Source: Lenzites betulinus (lineage: Eukaryota > Basidiomycota > Agaricomycetes > Polyporales > Polyporaceae). From it: a stretch of 64,000 bases of DNA. Position numbers and translations under genes: made by a program. This document shows positions 1-10,045 of the stretch, in pieces; the stretch's first letter is position 1; every line of letters begins with the position of its first letter. Where the stretch lies: positions 124,001-188,000 of the forward strand of contig JABYQU010000025.1 of the NCBI GenBank assembly GCA_022264855.1, given 5' to 3'. The notes under the pieces were generated by a model. The model did no database searches. It saw only the letters and a program-made list of their open reading frames with translations, and had not been told where the DNA came from.

Positions 1-535
1 ATATCGCGGGTGCTTCCAAACACTAAAGAAAGTCAACATTTATAACAGTGACTGCAGAGAGGAAGCGTGCATACCGCATAGAATGTAGTTACCGCCCGAT
101 GGTAGAGAGGGGACTGTCACATTAACAGCCCCACTTAGGATGGGGAAACCGGATGCCAGAGGCGTTTCTGCGGAGGCGGTTCAGTGATCAGGTCATCATA
201 ATAAAAAGCCACTTATGCACATACCGAACATGAGCCTCATTTTCCCATCTTCAGCAATGGTGCCCAGAATTATCTGGGCCGCAGGATTCGACGGACGAGC
301 ACCCTGCAAAGCTGCGACATCCCTATATACAAGGACTGTCAGTTTGGCTACATCACGACGGTAAGAGGGCGCACCAGGTGATCGTCTGTGTCTCCCCTAC
401 CATCCACACTGTGCCCGCCGTCGGTTTGGTGATCGGAGGCGCCACGGAGTCGCGACGAAGCATGTGGTTGTATATAGGGTTCGCGAACGACGGGACGATC
501 GCGCACAGCGCAAAGATCATAGACAGGGTACGCAT
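1..535 (-). CDS. KNH (Kre9/Knh1)-type secreted protein, 5' part
   Basis: The gene runs off the left edge, so only about 124 residues are seen. Exons (high to low): 535-375, 322-225, 167-75, 22-1, with introns of 52, 57 and 52 nt whose phases all fit. The chosen start is the ATG at 535, giving a signal peptide (MRTLSMIFALCAIVPSFA); the longer open frame begins upstream only at a TTG. After the signal come a PTAGTVWMVGETQTITWDV block, a LGTIAEDGKMRLM block, then ETPLASGFPILSG and VTVPSLPSGGNYILCVFG blocks. This order is the pattern of the Ser/Thr-rich, often GPI-anchored fungal KNH-domain family, beta-sandwich proteins of the cell surface or wall. Family membership rests on pattern memory. The lost C-terminus would normally hold a Ser/Thr-rich stalk and a GPI signal, which cannot be checked here. 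The exact role is unknown. Confidence 0.75.
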
Positions 536-1765
536 CCTGGAAGTGTCCTGGAAGGCGGTATGAATGATCTCCAAAGGGCGCGCTGCGCGAGGTGTCGAAG
601 GAAATGAGGGGAGGGAAGAAAAGGGAAAGCGAAGTGGGGGAGCACACCCCGGCCGAGCGAGCCTTTATCCCACCATTTCAGCGGTAGACAGAACTCAAAC
701 TTAGGTACAGCGTGGAAGATATGTGTATCTAGTGTTAGAGAAGCTGTGACAGACGCCGTTTCTCACAGCCAGCGAGTCAATGTGGCCGATATCTCTGGGT
801 CTACCGCTCACACGTTCGATAGATTCCAAAGAGCGCCACGCCGCGCCGACGAAGATGTTCCAGGGGTAGTAGGTTGAGTTCCCATCAAATAATAAGGATG
901 TCTTCATATATCCGAGGAGCCATGCAAGCCTTCAAGTACAGGTGGCCGGCGCGATCTCCTGCAAGGTTAAGCACCTGTTGGTCAAATCGTTTTCATGTCA
1001 TGATGAAACCAACGACACAATCATGAGCGTACCGTAAATGACAGGTTTATTTGAAGACAAGTGCCGGAACATGAACTCACTCGTTGGGCTGTGTATACGG
1101 AACGCCAGAGGTCCGAGGATGGGTGTAAGATATCAAGAGCAGTCAGGCGCTTGTGGTGCCTTACGGGCGGCTTTACCAGCAGGAACCACCATGTCTCCCC
1201 CTCCAAGTCCGACTTCCCTCTGAATCCGAGCCTGCTCTCGTATGACGTCTGGACATTTTCAGTGCGGTGATTTGATCTCTGAGCTAGTATGTGTCCATAT
1301 TCCTCACGGTATCGCTCTCAAGCTTTAGCAAAGCTCAATCCACTCGGGTCGGTATCTTACGCATGTGGCCGCATCGCATTCACTCTCGCTCTCACAAACG
1401 CATATCGTCTCCATGCACTCCCTATCTCAGTCAACAGCGTTGGTAATAAACAATCGGAATCAACGTCTCAAGCTGTTGGATACGGATGTTGGTTCGGCTC
1501 AGGTCCCAGGCTCTCATCTCGCGATATCTTGAGAAGCACATCTAGCAAGTGGTTTCTGCCATTGACACTCGTAGTTCGCAGAATGCACAGTTCGGACCCA
1601 GCAGTTTACCCGAATGTAAATTCTCGTGCGATAATGGTATCCCAGACAATGATTGCATCCATCCACTCCTGCTTATTTCTTGACTTAGAAAGACAAGTCG
1701 GACGGTTGGATCCGTTACGATTCGGTCCAGCAGTTGTCGGGCATATTCAACAGAGTTTGGTTGCA
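536..1765. other. intergenic, no convincing gene
   Basis: Open frames here are short or lack splice-consistent neighbours. A 68-codon minus frame at 701-907 has a mildly protein-like stretch (NSTYYPWNIFVGAAW) but no supporting exon, and a 176-codon plus frame at 1289-1819 has no recognisable domain. I see nothing else. Confidence 0.5.
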
Positions 1766-1780
1766 GCTGACACTGTCAGC
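1766..1780. promoter_or_regulatory. palindrome GCTGACACTGTCAGC upstream of copy A
   Basis: A perfect 7+1+7 inverted repeat whose centre lies about 182 nt upstream of the start codon at 1955. The same core GCTGAC-3N-GTCAGC recurs at 1815-1829 and upstream of the inverted copy B, which suggests a dimeric transcription-factor site kept in both copies. The factor is unknown. Confidence 0.45.
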
Positions 1781-1814
1781 ATTAATTGTGACAGGCCCCA
1801 TACCAGCCATAGTA

Positions 1815-1829
1815 GCTGACTCTGTCAGC
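1815..1829. promoter_or_regulatory. palindrome GCTGACTCTGTCAGC upstream of copy A
   Basis: A 6+3+6 perfect inverted repeat centred about 133 nt upstream of the start codon. The corresponding palindrome of copy B is centred about 136 nt upstream of its start, so position as well as sequence is conserved. Confidence 0.5.
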
Positions 1830-1954
1830 GTACGCCGCACGCCAGCCTCACGAGCTATATCCCTGGCTCGGCCGGATGCCCTTGTTCCTTTGTCTCTCTT
1901 TCTTCCTGCGCACCACTACACGTCGCTCGCTCAAGACACTCGACATTCCCCGCC

Positions 1955-3762
1955 ATGTTGGTCCATGCTCCCCCAAGGTCTACCGCCAGCATCTATTCCC
2001 AGATGACTCGTGCGGCGAGCATGTTTTCCGATACGTTCACCTCTGTCACAGCTGGGTCAGGCATCACGACCTGCTGGGCGGAGGGCGATTTGGAGAGCTC
2101 GTACACCGGCTCTCCTCACGTGGTCAAGAGATGCGCCCGCCTAGAGGCGGAAGTTTCACGGGTAGGTTCTCCAATTATCGGGTACTCAACTGTGTACTGA
2201 GTTATACAGATTCGCAAACGTCTGAACACCGAGATGGTCTTGCTACCCATCGTCAAGTCTACCGACGCCGGAGGCCTTACCTGCCAGTTCATGTTCCCCG
2301 CAGACAAAGATCTCAGCAGGTCGTCCGCTGCCATGCCCCTCAAGCAAGAACCAGTTCCTGTCAGCCGCACTGTACAAGAATGCGGCGTCGATGAAGCCGG
2401 TGCTCGCGCTTGTACCGAGACCCTTCAGAACGTCGACTCTGAGGGTGTCGAGGAGGCGCGAGTTGCTGACTTCAACTCCGACGCCGAGGACTTGAAGCTC
2501 ATTGCGAGTCCTTCGGCTGACATGGTGTCCCAGCAGGACGAGGCTCTGGCTAGCGACCTGCTGCCGCTGCCCGTGGTCTCGGAAGGCGTCGAACAGATCG
2601 AGTATGACTTACCCCTGCAGGATAGCTTTGGGAGCACGAAGGGATGTGAGTATGATGAGATTGTAGAATTGGATACTGGTTGTGTGGGGAAGGTACGCGC
2701 CTTCCACTCAAAGCCTGCACTTTGGCTAATTTGAAATCAGAATTACGAAAAGACGAAGAATATCGACGCATGTGGCAATATGGTGAGCGGTCTCTGCTAC
2801 CGTGTAGAACTCCAGCCTAATGTTTCTACCACTACCAGGATGCTATCACGGATGAGATTGAGGGTGTCGCGGTGCTCAACACAACCGCATTCTCCTCTAC
2901 TCCAGTGGCCGACCTCGCATATAAAGAAAGCGAGTCAAGGCTCAGAAGCCATCCCGGCGACGTCAGTGAAGAAAGCACGCCCGGTTGCGAAGAGGAGCTC
3001 CCCTCGTCAATAGGAACCCTGGTCAAGTGGTCCCACGACACTCCTCTCGCAACATCTTCTGAGGCTGGTGGCTACTCCGACGTCTCTGCTTCTTTGACAA
3101 AGCGTGGTATACAAACTCGCCGGAATCGCTCTACTCTGGAGGCCCCTTCCTCGCTCTTCGCTGACGTCTTCAATCTGGGCATCTCTGGGGCTTACCGTTC
3201 GGCGGTGTACTCTCCTGTCACATCTACTTCCTTACCCTGGTTTGTTCGAGCCATGCATCGTGCTCGGACTCCTCGCCGTTCTGCGGTCGCTCAACCTCCA
3301 CTTCGTCTGCTTCTTGCACCTTCAAGCCTTTCTCCCTCGCATCCTGCAAGTCTCTCGGTCCACTCTCCCGCTCAGGTCACCCCATCTCGACGTTTGCCTG
3401 ATGTCTACATCTCGTCTGAGGGCTCTTCAACTTCGCCTCCCCTCCCTGGTTCTTGGCAATGGTCTACTTCTTGCACAACACGCGCAGCAGTCTGCGACGA
3501 TCTCCGCTCGACGATGAACGACATCATCAACTTCCTCCTCTTAGGCGCTTTGCTCTCGTATCTGCTCTTGACTCCGGCAGTCTCTCTGCTTCTCTTTCTG
3601 TGGACTCTCTGGGGCTCGACAATCAACCCCGCACCCGCGACAACGACCTCGACACACGGTCCCCTTCGCCCTCTGGTTACTAGTGCTCCCATTCTCCAAG
3701 CTTCCTTCCCGGCCCAACCCGCACGCTCATTACTGGTGCCCCGCTCGCCTCTGGCGCGGTAA
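1955..3762 (+). CDS. unrecognised membrane protein, copy A of inverted duplicate
   Basis: I do not recognise this family. Exons: 1955-2161, 2210-2692, 2741-2782, 2839-3762; introns of 48, 48 and 56 nt; 551 codons. Exons 1 and 2 have exactly the same lengths (207 and 483 nt) as in the inverted copy B, which strongly supports coding. The start ATG follows a C-rich leader (CGCCATG) and aligns with the start of B. Visible features: an N-terminal segment with YSQM.RA.SMFS and KRCARLEAEV shared by both copies, an acidic middle region, a Ser/Pro-rich C-terminal third, and a strongly hydrophobic stretch (FLLLGALLSYLLLTPAVSLL) about 80 residues before the end, giving one or two membrane segments. A GTAAGC donor-like site overlaps the stop in both copies, so the last few residues may come from a further small exon. 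Function unknown. Confidence 0.65.
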
Positions 3763-5215
3763 GCACCCCTCTTCCCTCCTTCCTCTTCCAACTCAGCTAA
3801 CCTCCACACGACAGCCTCTGCAGTCTCTACGGCGCTCAAGCCCGACTGCTCGTCAACTGAATTCACTCCCGTGTCTAACGTGCGCGTGTCGTCGTGGACT
3901 CTGATCAAGTCTACCTCGACCCGCGCACGCTCGACACCCCCGACGTCTCGCGCTGTCTCGACCGCCGCTCACGGCCCCGACCGCGCCACCCGCCGGTTAC
4001 CCGAATTCCCCGTCTCCCTCCCCCCAAGCATGTCCGCGCTGCAAAGGCTGTCTGCGACGTCTGATCCGCGTCAATGGCTGTCTGTGCAGCGCGGCTGCAT
4101 ATCTCTCTACCTCCTTCGCCAAATCAAGCCCGAGGTCCCGTTTGCGTGCGCGACTGATCCCCGCGTGCGTGGACGACGATCCTCGGCATTTTCTGATAAT
4201 CTGAGCTGAGCGGGTTTGGCGTCCGCTCGGGTTGGGGCTTCATAGCCGCTTCGACCCATTACTGTCCATCCTTTATAGGGCGGCCGTGTCTCGCCCTTGT
4301 TCTACCTCCGACACGACTCTTCGAACCGTCAAGCAGTGTTCGAAGATACCTTGCCATATTACGACCTGGCAGACGACCCCGGGCGGAGGAGCTCTTGTCA
4401 CTCGCTCCCTCTCTCCCGGTGTCGGGGGACCAGGTTCTGTCCCCCGACTGTTCCCATGTTCACCCACTCCGCTTTCAACTCTCGGCGCAGTCCTAAGACA
4501 GCTTGCGAGTCCGCCTGTCAACATTGGCAACACTCGCTCGTCTCCGCTTCCACTGAGAAAGCTTGCGCGGTTCACACCGCGAGCTCCTCGCCCCCGCCCT
4601 CCTCCGTCCGGTGGGAGAGCAGCATAACTACCCCCTCCGACGTCTTCAGATGGTCCGGGTGGTTATCCCGTTCATCTCCCGGCGTACTTGGTAAGCCCTT
4701 TCTCAATCTGTTGTGTGATGTATTATATGCTGACGCCCTCTCCCCTCAGTCGTTTCCAAAGGATCGCATACATGCACGTATGCAATACCTCCAAGACGCG
4801 CCAAACGCCCATGCCGTCCCTCCAGGCGCGCCAACCCCGCTCGGACGCACCTGTTCATGTCCATGTTCATTCCCAGTGGCTCCTGCCCACCCGCATCCTG
4901 TAAGCTACCATTTTCGCATCTGGACGCACGACCACATGCTAACAACGTCTCCCCAAGGTCCCCCAGAGAATCTCGCGAATGCACGCGTGAGATTCCTTTG
5001 TGTGACAGGATGCGCCAGGAGCACTCGCCAGCTCATAGCTCGGCCCAAAATTGCCATGCCCCCACGGCCAGCATCTGTGTTCGTGTATCCCAGCATACTA
5101 CTGGCTCTCATCATGTCCGACGTACCTTCCGGGAAGAGCAGCGGCAGACGTGTCGTTGTAGGAGTCACGTTGAGTATGATTTATCACGAATACAAGTCCT
5201 TGATTCCTTTCTCTT
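3763..5215 (+). other. conserved 3' region of copy A, possibly decaying exons
   Basis: This region is homologous to 41440-42895 (minus). Intron-like intervals are shared, for example a GTAAGC...CCCTCAG interval starting near 4692 (B: near 41970) and one starting near 4901. Open frames of up to 311 codons exist (4297-5232), but between the copies the matching peptide switches frame after single-base indels, for example near 4985. A conserved protein is therefore not supported along the whole stretch. It may be an untranslated or spliced 3' region, or a second gene losing function. Confidence 0.45.
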
Positions 5216-5446
5216 ACCGCAGTGAAAGCTAACTTGAAGCACTGTGAAATCGAACTCAGCACAGTACGGTCTGCGGCGACTCGTGAATGAGGTATGATTA
5301 CAAGGGACGTATGCTACAAGATATGGATCCATGAATATACTGACGACTACGACTGCGATTGGATCGAATTAAGCTTGAAACAAGGGTCGTGAGGTATAAC
5401 GTCGAAGTCCTGTAAAAGGCATATACTTACCTCTTCTACGAAAAGT

Positions 5447-6655
5447 TCAGGCGTGGCTGCGCTTCTTGTCAGATTTGCGCAACGCGGTATATGCGTCGAG
5501 AATCGTCCGGTGCTCCTCACTATCCTCTTTGAAGCCGGTGATCTCTGCGACTACCTTCTCGATGCCCTCCTTCTCGACCTTCTTCTGCAGCTCGACGCTC
5601 TGCTTGTCGTCCGGAACTTCGTACAGGAACGCCGCCGCAATACCCTTCGCCAGGTTGTCGATCGGGAGCCCGCACTCGCGCGCCATGTGCGCAGGACCGA
5701 GCAGGCGATCACCCTTCTCGAGCTTGCGGAGAGGCTGGCGGCCAACGCGCACGATGTCGTCTTTGAGCTTCGGGTTCGCGAAGCGGTCGAGCGTCTTCTC
5801 CACATAGTGGCGATACTCCTCCTCGTCGAACTCGTGCCGCTTCCGGAGCGCCGCGCCGCCCTCGTTCAGCAGCGCGTTTTGCACCGTCCCGTGGATCTCG
5901 GCGTCCCGGATCGCCTCATCGATGGTGCTGTAGCCCTTGATGAACCCGAGGTAGGCGGTGATCGCGTGCCCGCAGTTGAGCGTGAACAGCTTGCGCTCGA
6001 TGTAGGCTTGGAGGTCCGTTGTGAGGCGGATGCCCTTCAGGCGCACATCATGGCGCGTTTGGTGTAGCGCGTCCTCGTCCACAACCCACTCGTAGAAGCC
6101 TTCGACTCCGACGTCGAGCGGTGTAGCGCTGTCTTTTGGGTCGAAGGGGGGTACAATGCGGTCGACGGAGCAGTTTGCGAAACCGACCTGTTCGCTGACC
6201 CATGTCTTGTCCTCGTCCGCGAGCGACGCGAAGACGTGCTTTCGGAGTGTCGTTGTTTGGTTGATCATGTTCTCGCATGCAATGATGTTGAGTGGACCAG
6301 CGTTGGCCTTGCGTCGTGCGTGGAGGCCACGCGCGATTGTTCCGGCGATCTTCTCGAGTATCGCTGGCCCGACAGCGGTGGTGACTAGGTCGACGGCGGG
6401 GTCGGCGAACGCGCGCACGATGTCGTCCGAGGTAGAGAGAACGCCGGAAACGTTGGATACGGTTTCCTGCTGCTCATCATCCTCCTCGAGGACGAGCACG
6501 TCGTACGAGTCTTGGTCGTTGAGTTTCGATATGACATCCTTGTCTACGTCCGCAAAGATGACGTGGTAGCCGGAGTTGACGAGCAGAGGGCCGATGAACC
6601 CACGGCCTATGTTTCCTGCGCCGAAGTGAATAGCTTTCCGGTCGGCTGAAGACAT
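5447..6655 (-). CDS. mtlD: mannitol-1-phosphate 5-dehydrogenase
   Basis: Single-exon gene, 402 residues, close to the family length of about 390. The enzyme interconverts fructose 6-phosphate and mannitol 1-phosphate using NAD(H) in the cytosol, feeding the fungal mannitol pool. The N-terminus MSSADRKAIHFGAGNIGRGF carries the dinucleotide-binding GxGxxGRG motif. Further landmarks are ACENMINQTTTLRKHV, EQVGFANCSVDRIVPP, TLNCGHAITAYLG and the C-terminal KGIAAAFLYEVPDD. I chose the ATG at 6655 because it opens directly into the Rossmann strand; the frame continues 19 codons upstream without family similarity. Use of C and G at third positions is high, as expected for a well-expressed gene. A GTAAGT donor-like site just past the stop (near 5430) may mark a 3'UTR intron. 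Confidence 0.95.
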   Translation of the reverse strand: MSSADRKAIHFGAGNIGRGFIGPLLVNSGYHVIFADVDKDVISKLNDQDSYDVLVLEEDDEQQETVSNVSGVLSTSDDIVRAFADPAVDLVTTAVGPAILEKIAGTIARGLHARRKANAGPLNIIACENMINQTTTLRKHVFASLADEDKTWVSEQVGFANCSVDRIVPPFDPKDSATPLDVGVEGFYEWVVDEDALHQTRHDVRLKGIRLTTDLQAYIERKLFTLNCGHAITAYLGFIKGYSTIDEAIRDAEIHGTVQNALLNEGGAALRKRHEFDEEEYRHYVEKTLDRFANPKLKDDIVRVGRQPLRKLEKGDRLLGPAHMARECGLPIDNLAKGIAAAFLYEVPDDKQSVELQKKVEKEGIEKVVAEITGFKEDSEEHRTILDAYTALRKSDKKRSHA

Positions 6656-7790
6656 GATATAGTGTAGGCTGAGTGCTTTCTTAGCATTGTTTCTACATGC
6701 GATGCTATGCAAAAGGTTGTCTGAAGCTCACCCTGCGGGTACTGGCTATATGTGATCCTTCTGTAGATGGTGGGTTTAAAGCTCGAGTGGAACATGTCCG
6801 GTTAGTATTTAAAGGCCCTTGGAGTGGGGTAGTGCGTAACTGACAGGAGTACCATGGCCACAGCTTGCAGTAGACCTATGACATCAGCGATGCCTGAGCG
6901 TGCGCCTATGCAGCCGAGTGCTTGCTTCCTTACATGTAAGATGTGTTAAAGAGAACATAAAACTGGTTGAGGAAAAGATGAGTTGCAATACAGTCTCAGT
7001 GCGAGTCATAGATTCGAAAGACTTGAGGTAGTAACAAGATCATGATGCTGGCGGTCGTTGAACATGCACGTGCGGCTTGATACAACGGGCGCCTACTACC
7101 GCTCGGCTTATTCCGCACCACCAGCTGGATCAAAACGGTTCTGGTTCGCACTTGACCGTTACACCGTACTCCTCCTCGAGCCTCTTCGAACACCTCTCGG
7201 CTTCAGGTACTTAAGATCCGTTTGGTCCTTACAAACATAAGTACTCTGATATCCCGATAACTCCCTATGGACGGCGGCTAACCTTCCACCTTGGCGGTTA
7301 TTCAGAACTCGTGGTGGCTGGTGGCGTCGAACCTCTGACTCATTCGAACTTCTTGAAGCGCTCTTGTCCTCGGAATACCGGCTCTGTATCCCTGTCGAGG
7401 CTGAAGTACTCGTCGCTGGTCTAGAATAGTTACCTTGGAATGCCTCTCTGGATGATATACGTCTTGCTCGCTCGGGCGCCTTTTATAAAGCTAACTGGCA
7501 TACGACGGTACACCGCCCGGAGTGAAGAGTTCGACTATATCGCGCGCCCATATATGCGACTCTCCCCGGTGTGAATCGGTCTTCTGGTGGCATGCCGCTA
7601 GGGTGGCCCGCGCTTGTGGCCCGACCACCTGCCTTGGCCAGAAAATAAGTTCGGTCCATAACTCCTGTGGTTGGTAAGGACCCTGACACACCGCAAAGCG
7701 GGGCGGGACCGAGCTGGTCAGTATACATAGCTGACCGTCTCGACAAAGTTCTTCATCTCTTGCATCGCGCATGACGGCCGCTCTGTGTCT
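6656..7790. other. intergenic region upstream of mtlD
   Basis: Holds the promoter of the dehydrogenase gene. A TTTAAATA-type element lies on the minus strand around 6806-6817, about 150 nt before the start, and could act as a TATA box. No open frame here is convincing. Confidence 0.4.
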
Positions 7791-8421
7791 ATGAACCTCC
7801 CCGCGCACTTGTCCTTCGTCTTGTTGCTGTCTGTCGCTCTTGTCAGTGCCTCTTATCTCGCCATCGCTGCGGCGACGGCGCAGGAGGGGGTTGTCGGTAA
7901 TGCATGCACACGTCCGCGGTACGTTGAAGCTGTCATTGCATCCTACGACGACTTAATCAGCAGTCCATTACTGACATTTTCTCTGTGAGTACAGAGGCAA
8001 CAGTCTCACGAATCGGACCGCCCACAGTCTCATCTATACTCCGGCCCCCGGAGAAGCTCAGCATTACCTACACGACTGTAAGCTGCTCCGTACCCACTCC
8101 CCGGTTTGCCCTTTGAATCCGAGCCGGGAATGCTTTACAGACGACCTCCACGACCTGTACGGCATACCCAACGACATCTTCCTCCCATCCCCGCTGCCCA
8201 CAGATGGGCTAGTCTGCCAGCCACCAGCCGCGCCTATAACGCCGCTGGTGCCTCGCCGCAACCGCCCTCCGCGCCCAGCGTCCTCCGCTGTCATCTCCGT
8301 TCCGCTTGATGGTGATGATCGTAGTTCCCCGCTCGCCGCCATCCTGCGGGCGTGCAGCCTGTGGGAGCTCGTGAGCCTAGTGTCTGCGGTGGCGTGGCTG
8401 TTCGTCTGCCTCATCGCATAG
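7791..8421 (+). CDS. possible small secreted or membrane protein
   Basis: Not a recognised family. The ATG at 7791 opens a signal-like sequence (MNLPAHLSFVLLLSVALVSA). A GTACGT...TACAG intron at 7919-7994 joins it in phase to a frame ending at 8421, giving 184 residues. A second in-phase intron at 8078-8140 (GTAAGC...TTTACAG) is plausible and would give 163 residues. The mature part is Pro-rich and has several Cys if the second interval is retained. The last 20 residues (SLWELVSLVSAVAWLFVCLI) are hydrophobic, so it could be a tail-anchored or GPI-type protein. A shadow start two codons upstream is GTG and not used. Low certainty. Confidence 0.4.
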
Positions 8422-9510
8422 CGTGCGATCGCTTGTTCGTCGGACTAGGGTAGGGATAACGCCGGACGCTGCTGTAGGACTTTGTGGGAGCGTACCCTGC
8501 CCTTGCACGATCGCGACGGAGATGAGGCCCGGGTATGGCGTACGCAATGATCCGCTCTCCGTGCTCGCTCTAGTGAACCGGGCGTGTTCCCTTCTACGAA
8601 TATTGTCTTATATTAAGATCGTGCAGCGTTGCTCACTGCACACGCCCGTGCCTGTTTTCTGGACGTAGAGCGCGTGGTGATCTGTGCGCAGCCAACGTGC
8701 CCCGCTGGGTCGTCTAGGCTCACGCGCGTCGCCGTCAGGTAACGTACGACAGGCGCATAGTACGACACGGACGCCCTTGCAAGGTTCGCGGAGGCGTCCT
8801 GGTGTGCGTCACTGCGCCGTCAACTCCGGCTGCAGACGGCAGATGTATGAGCTCAAGGCGTCTTACATTCTATAGCCACCATCCAACATTCTGTCCCTGC
8901 TGCCAGCCCGCGGACAGTGGTGATGCCATCCATGAACAAGCATCCGCGTCATAAACACCGCCCTAGCCCCGGCCGTCTGCATACTGCCCAGGACTCTCGG
9001 GAGCATTAAGCCCTCCCTTCGCGCTTCTGCCGCTGCGCTTCCTCTCAATTGAAGCCACCTTCTGCAGCACGATCTCCGTTGATACCGGCGGTATCGGGTT
9101 CGGACGGAAAATGGAAGGATAAGTCTAAAGGCAGCGGACCCCCGCGCGCCAGCGGGGGGCCCGTGCACATCAATTCATGGGGCACATAGCAGAGGCTATA
9201 CGGGACTCTAATGCTACATGGCCATAAGTACACTCTTGAGCGCTTTTGGTACATTCTATGCTTCTTCTACAGGGGTGGAGGACGGGGCGCGAGACGTCTG
9301 CTAGAGACGCGAGGCGCGGAGGGGAGGGTGGGAGGCGGAGAGGGGACGCGCGCGGCGCGGGTCTAGGTGCGTAAGCCTTCCATGGCCGAGGATGGGAGGA
9401 CCGGGGGGTGGACAGCCAATAAATAGCCAGAATAAAGACCGAAAGGGGAAAATAACGCGGTCGACCAGGAAGGCACGGAGAGGGTGGGAAGCGCGGCGCT
9501 AGCGGCGCGC
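8422..9510. other. intergenic region
   Basis: Contains the 3' side of the barwin-like gene on the minus strand. No frame shows a domain, and GC-rich minus-strand frames continue from that gene only by chance. Confidence 0.4.
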
Positions 9511-10045
9511 TCACGGGAGGGTGAAGGCCTTGTTCTCGAAGTGCCAGGAGACCTTGAGGACGCCGGTGTCGAGCGAGCCGAGCTCCTCGAAGAGGGAGGG
9601 GCTCATGTCTGGGAAATGGAGAATCCGTGTGAGCAACGGGTCTATGCGGGTGGCGCGGCGAGAAAGGAGACTGACCGATGTCGGCGGCGCCGCAGCCGGG
9701 GCACTCGTCGCGGACCTTGCCCCAGGCGCTCTTGCCGTTCGCGGTGTTGGTGATGTGCATGTACTGGTCGCAGTTGCCGCCGCTGCCGTAGATGGCCGAC
9801 GAAATGGCAACGATCTTGTCGCTGTCGACGTTGGTCTTGCCGCAAGCACCAAGACCGACGTTGAACCAAGTGCCCTGCATGCCGAAATTAGCTTGGGTCG
9901 GGGGCAGACTTCGTAAGACAAAGAAACTTACGCGACCAGAGTGGGTGACGCGCTTCTCGAGCGTCGAGACAGCGCCACTGATGGGAGAGGCCAACGCCGA
10001 GCAGACGAGGGCGAGAGCGAAGATGATGAACGTCAAGGGAGACAT
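9511..10045 (-). CDS. barwin-like / double-psi beta-barrel small secreted protein
   Basis: Exons (high to low): 10045-9932, 9874-9676, 9608-9511; introns of 57 and 67 nt; 136 residues. It starts with a clear signal peptide (MSPLTFIIFALALVCSALAS), then a propeptide ending in EKR, a Kex2-type site. The mature domain has GRGTWFNVGLGACGKTN, SGGNCDQYMHITN, VRDECPGCGAADID and a final LDTGVLKVSWHF, the order seen in barwin-like/RlpA-like DPBB proteins and fungal relatives of the riboflavin-aldehyde-forming enzyme. Cysteines sit in the expected pairs. Such proteins are secreted, usually without known catalysis, and are thought to act at cell walls or in development. A TATA box lies about 130 nt upstream. 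Confidence 0.9.

Larger units (their letters stand above)
1766..5215 (+). repeat. duplicated block, copy A
   Basis: This stretch is homologous to 41440-44863 read on the minus strand. The homology covers an upstream palindrome, a four-exon gene (1955-3762) and about 1.4 kb of 3' sequence with conserved splice-like signals. Similarity is moderate in exon 2 and clearly higher from about 3000 onward. The two blocks are inverted relative to each other and about 36 kb apart. I judged similarity by eye and have no alignment score. Confidence 0.85.

Noticed and set aside
1289..1819. 176-codon plus-strand frame upstream of copy A
   Set aside because: No recognisable motif, no C/T-rich leader before its start, and it overlaps the palindromic promoter region of the gene at 1955.
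5453..6067. 204-codon plus-strand frame antisense to the mannitol-1-phosphate dehydrogenase gene
   Set aside because: A shadow produced by the strong codon bias of the real minus-strand gene.
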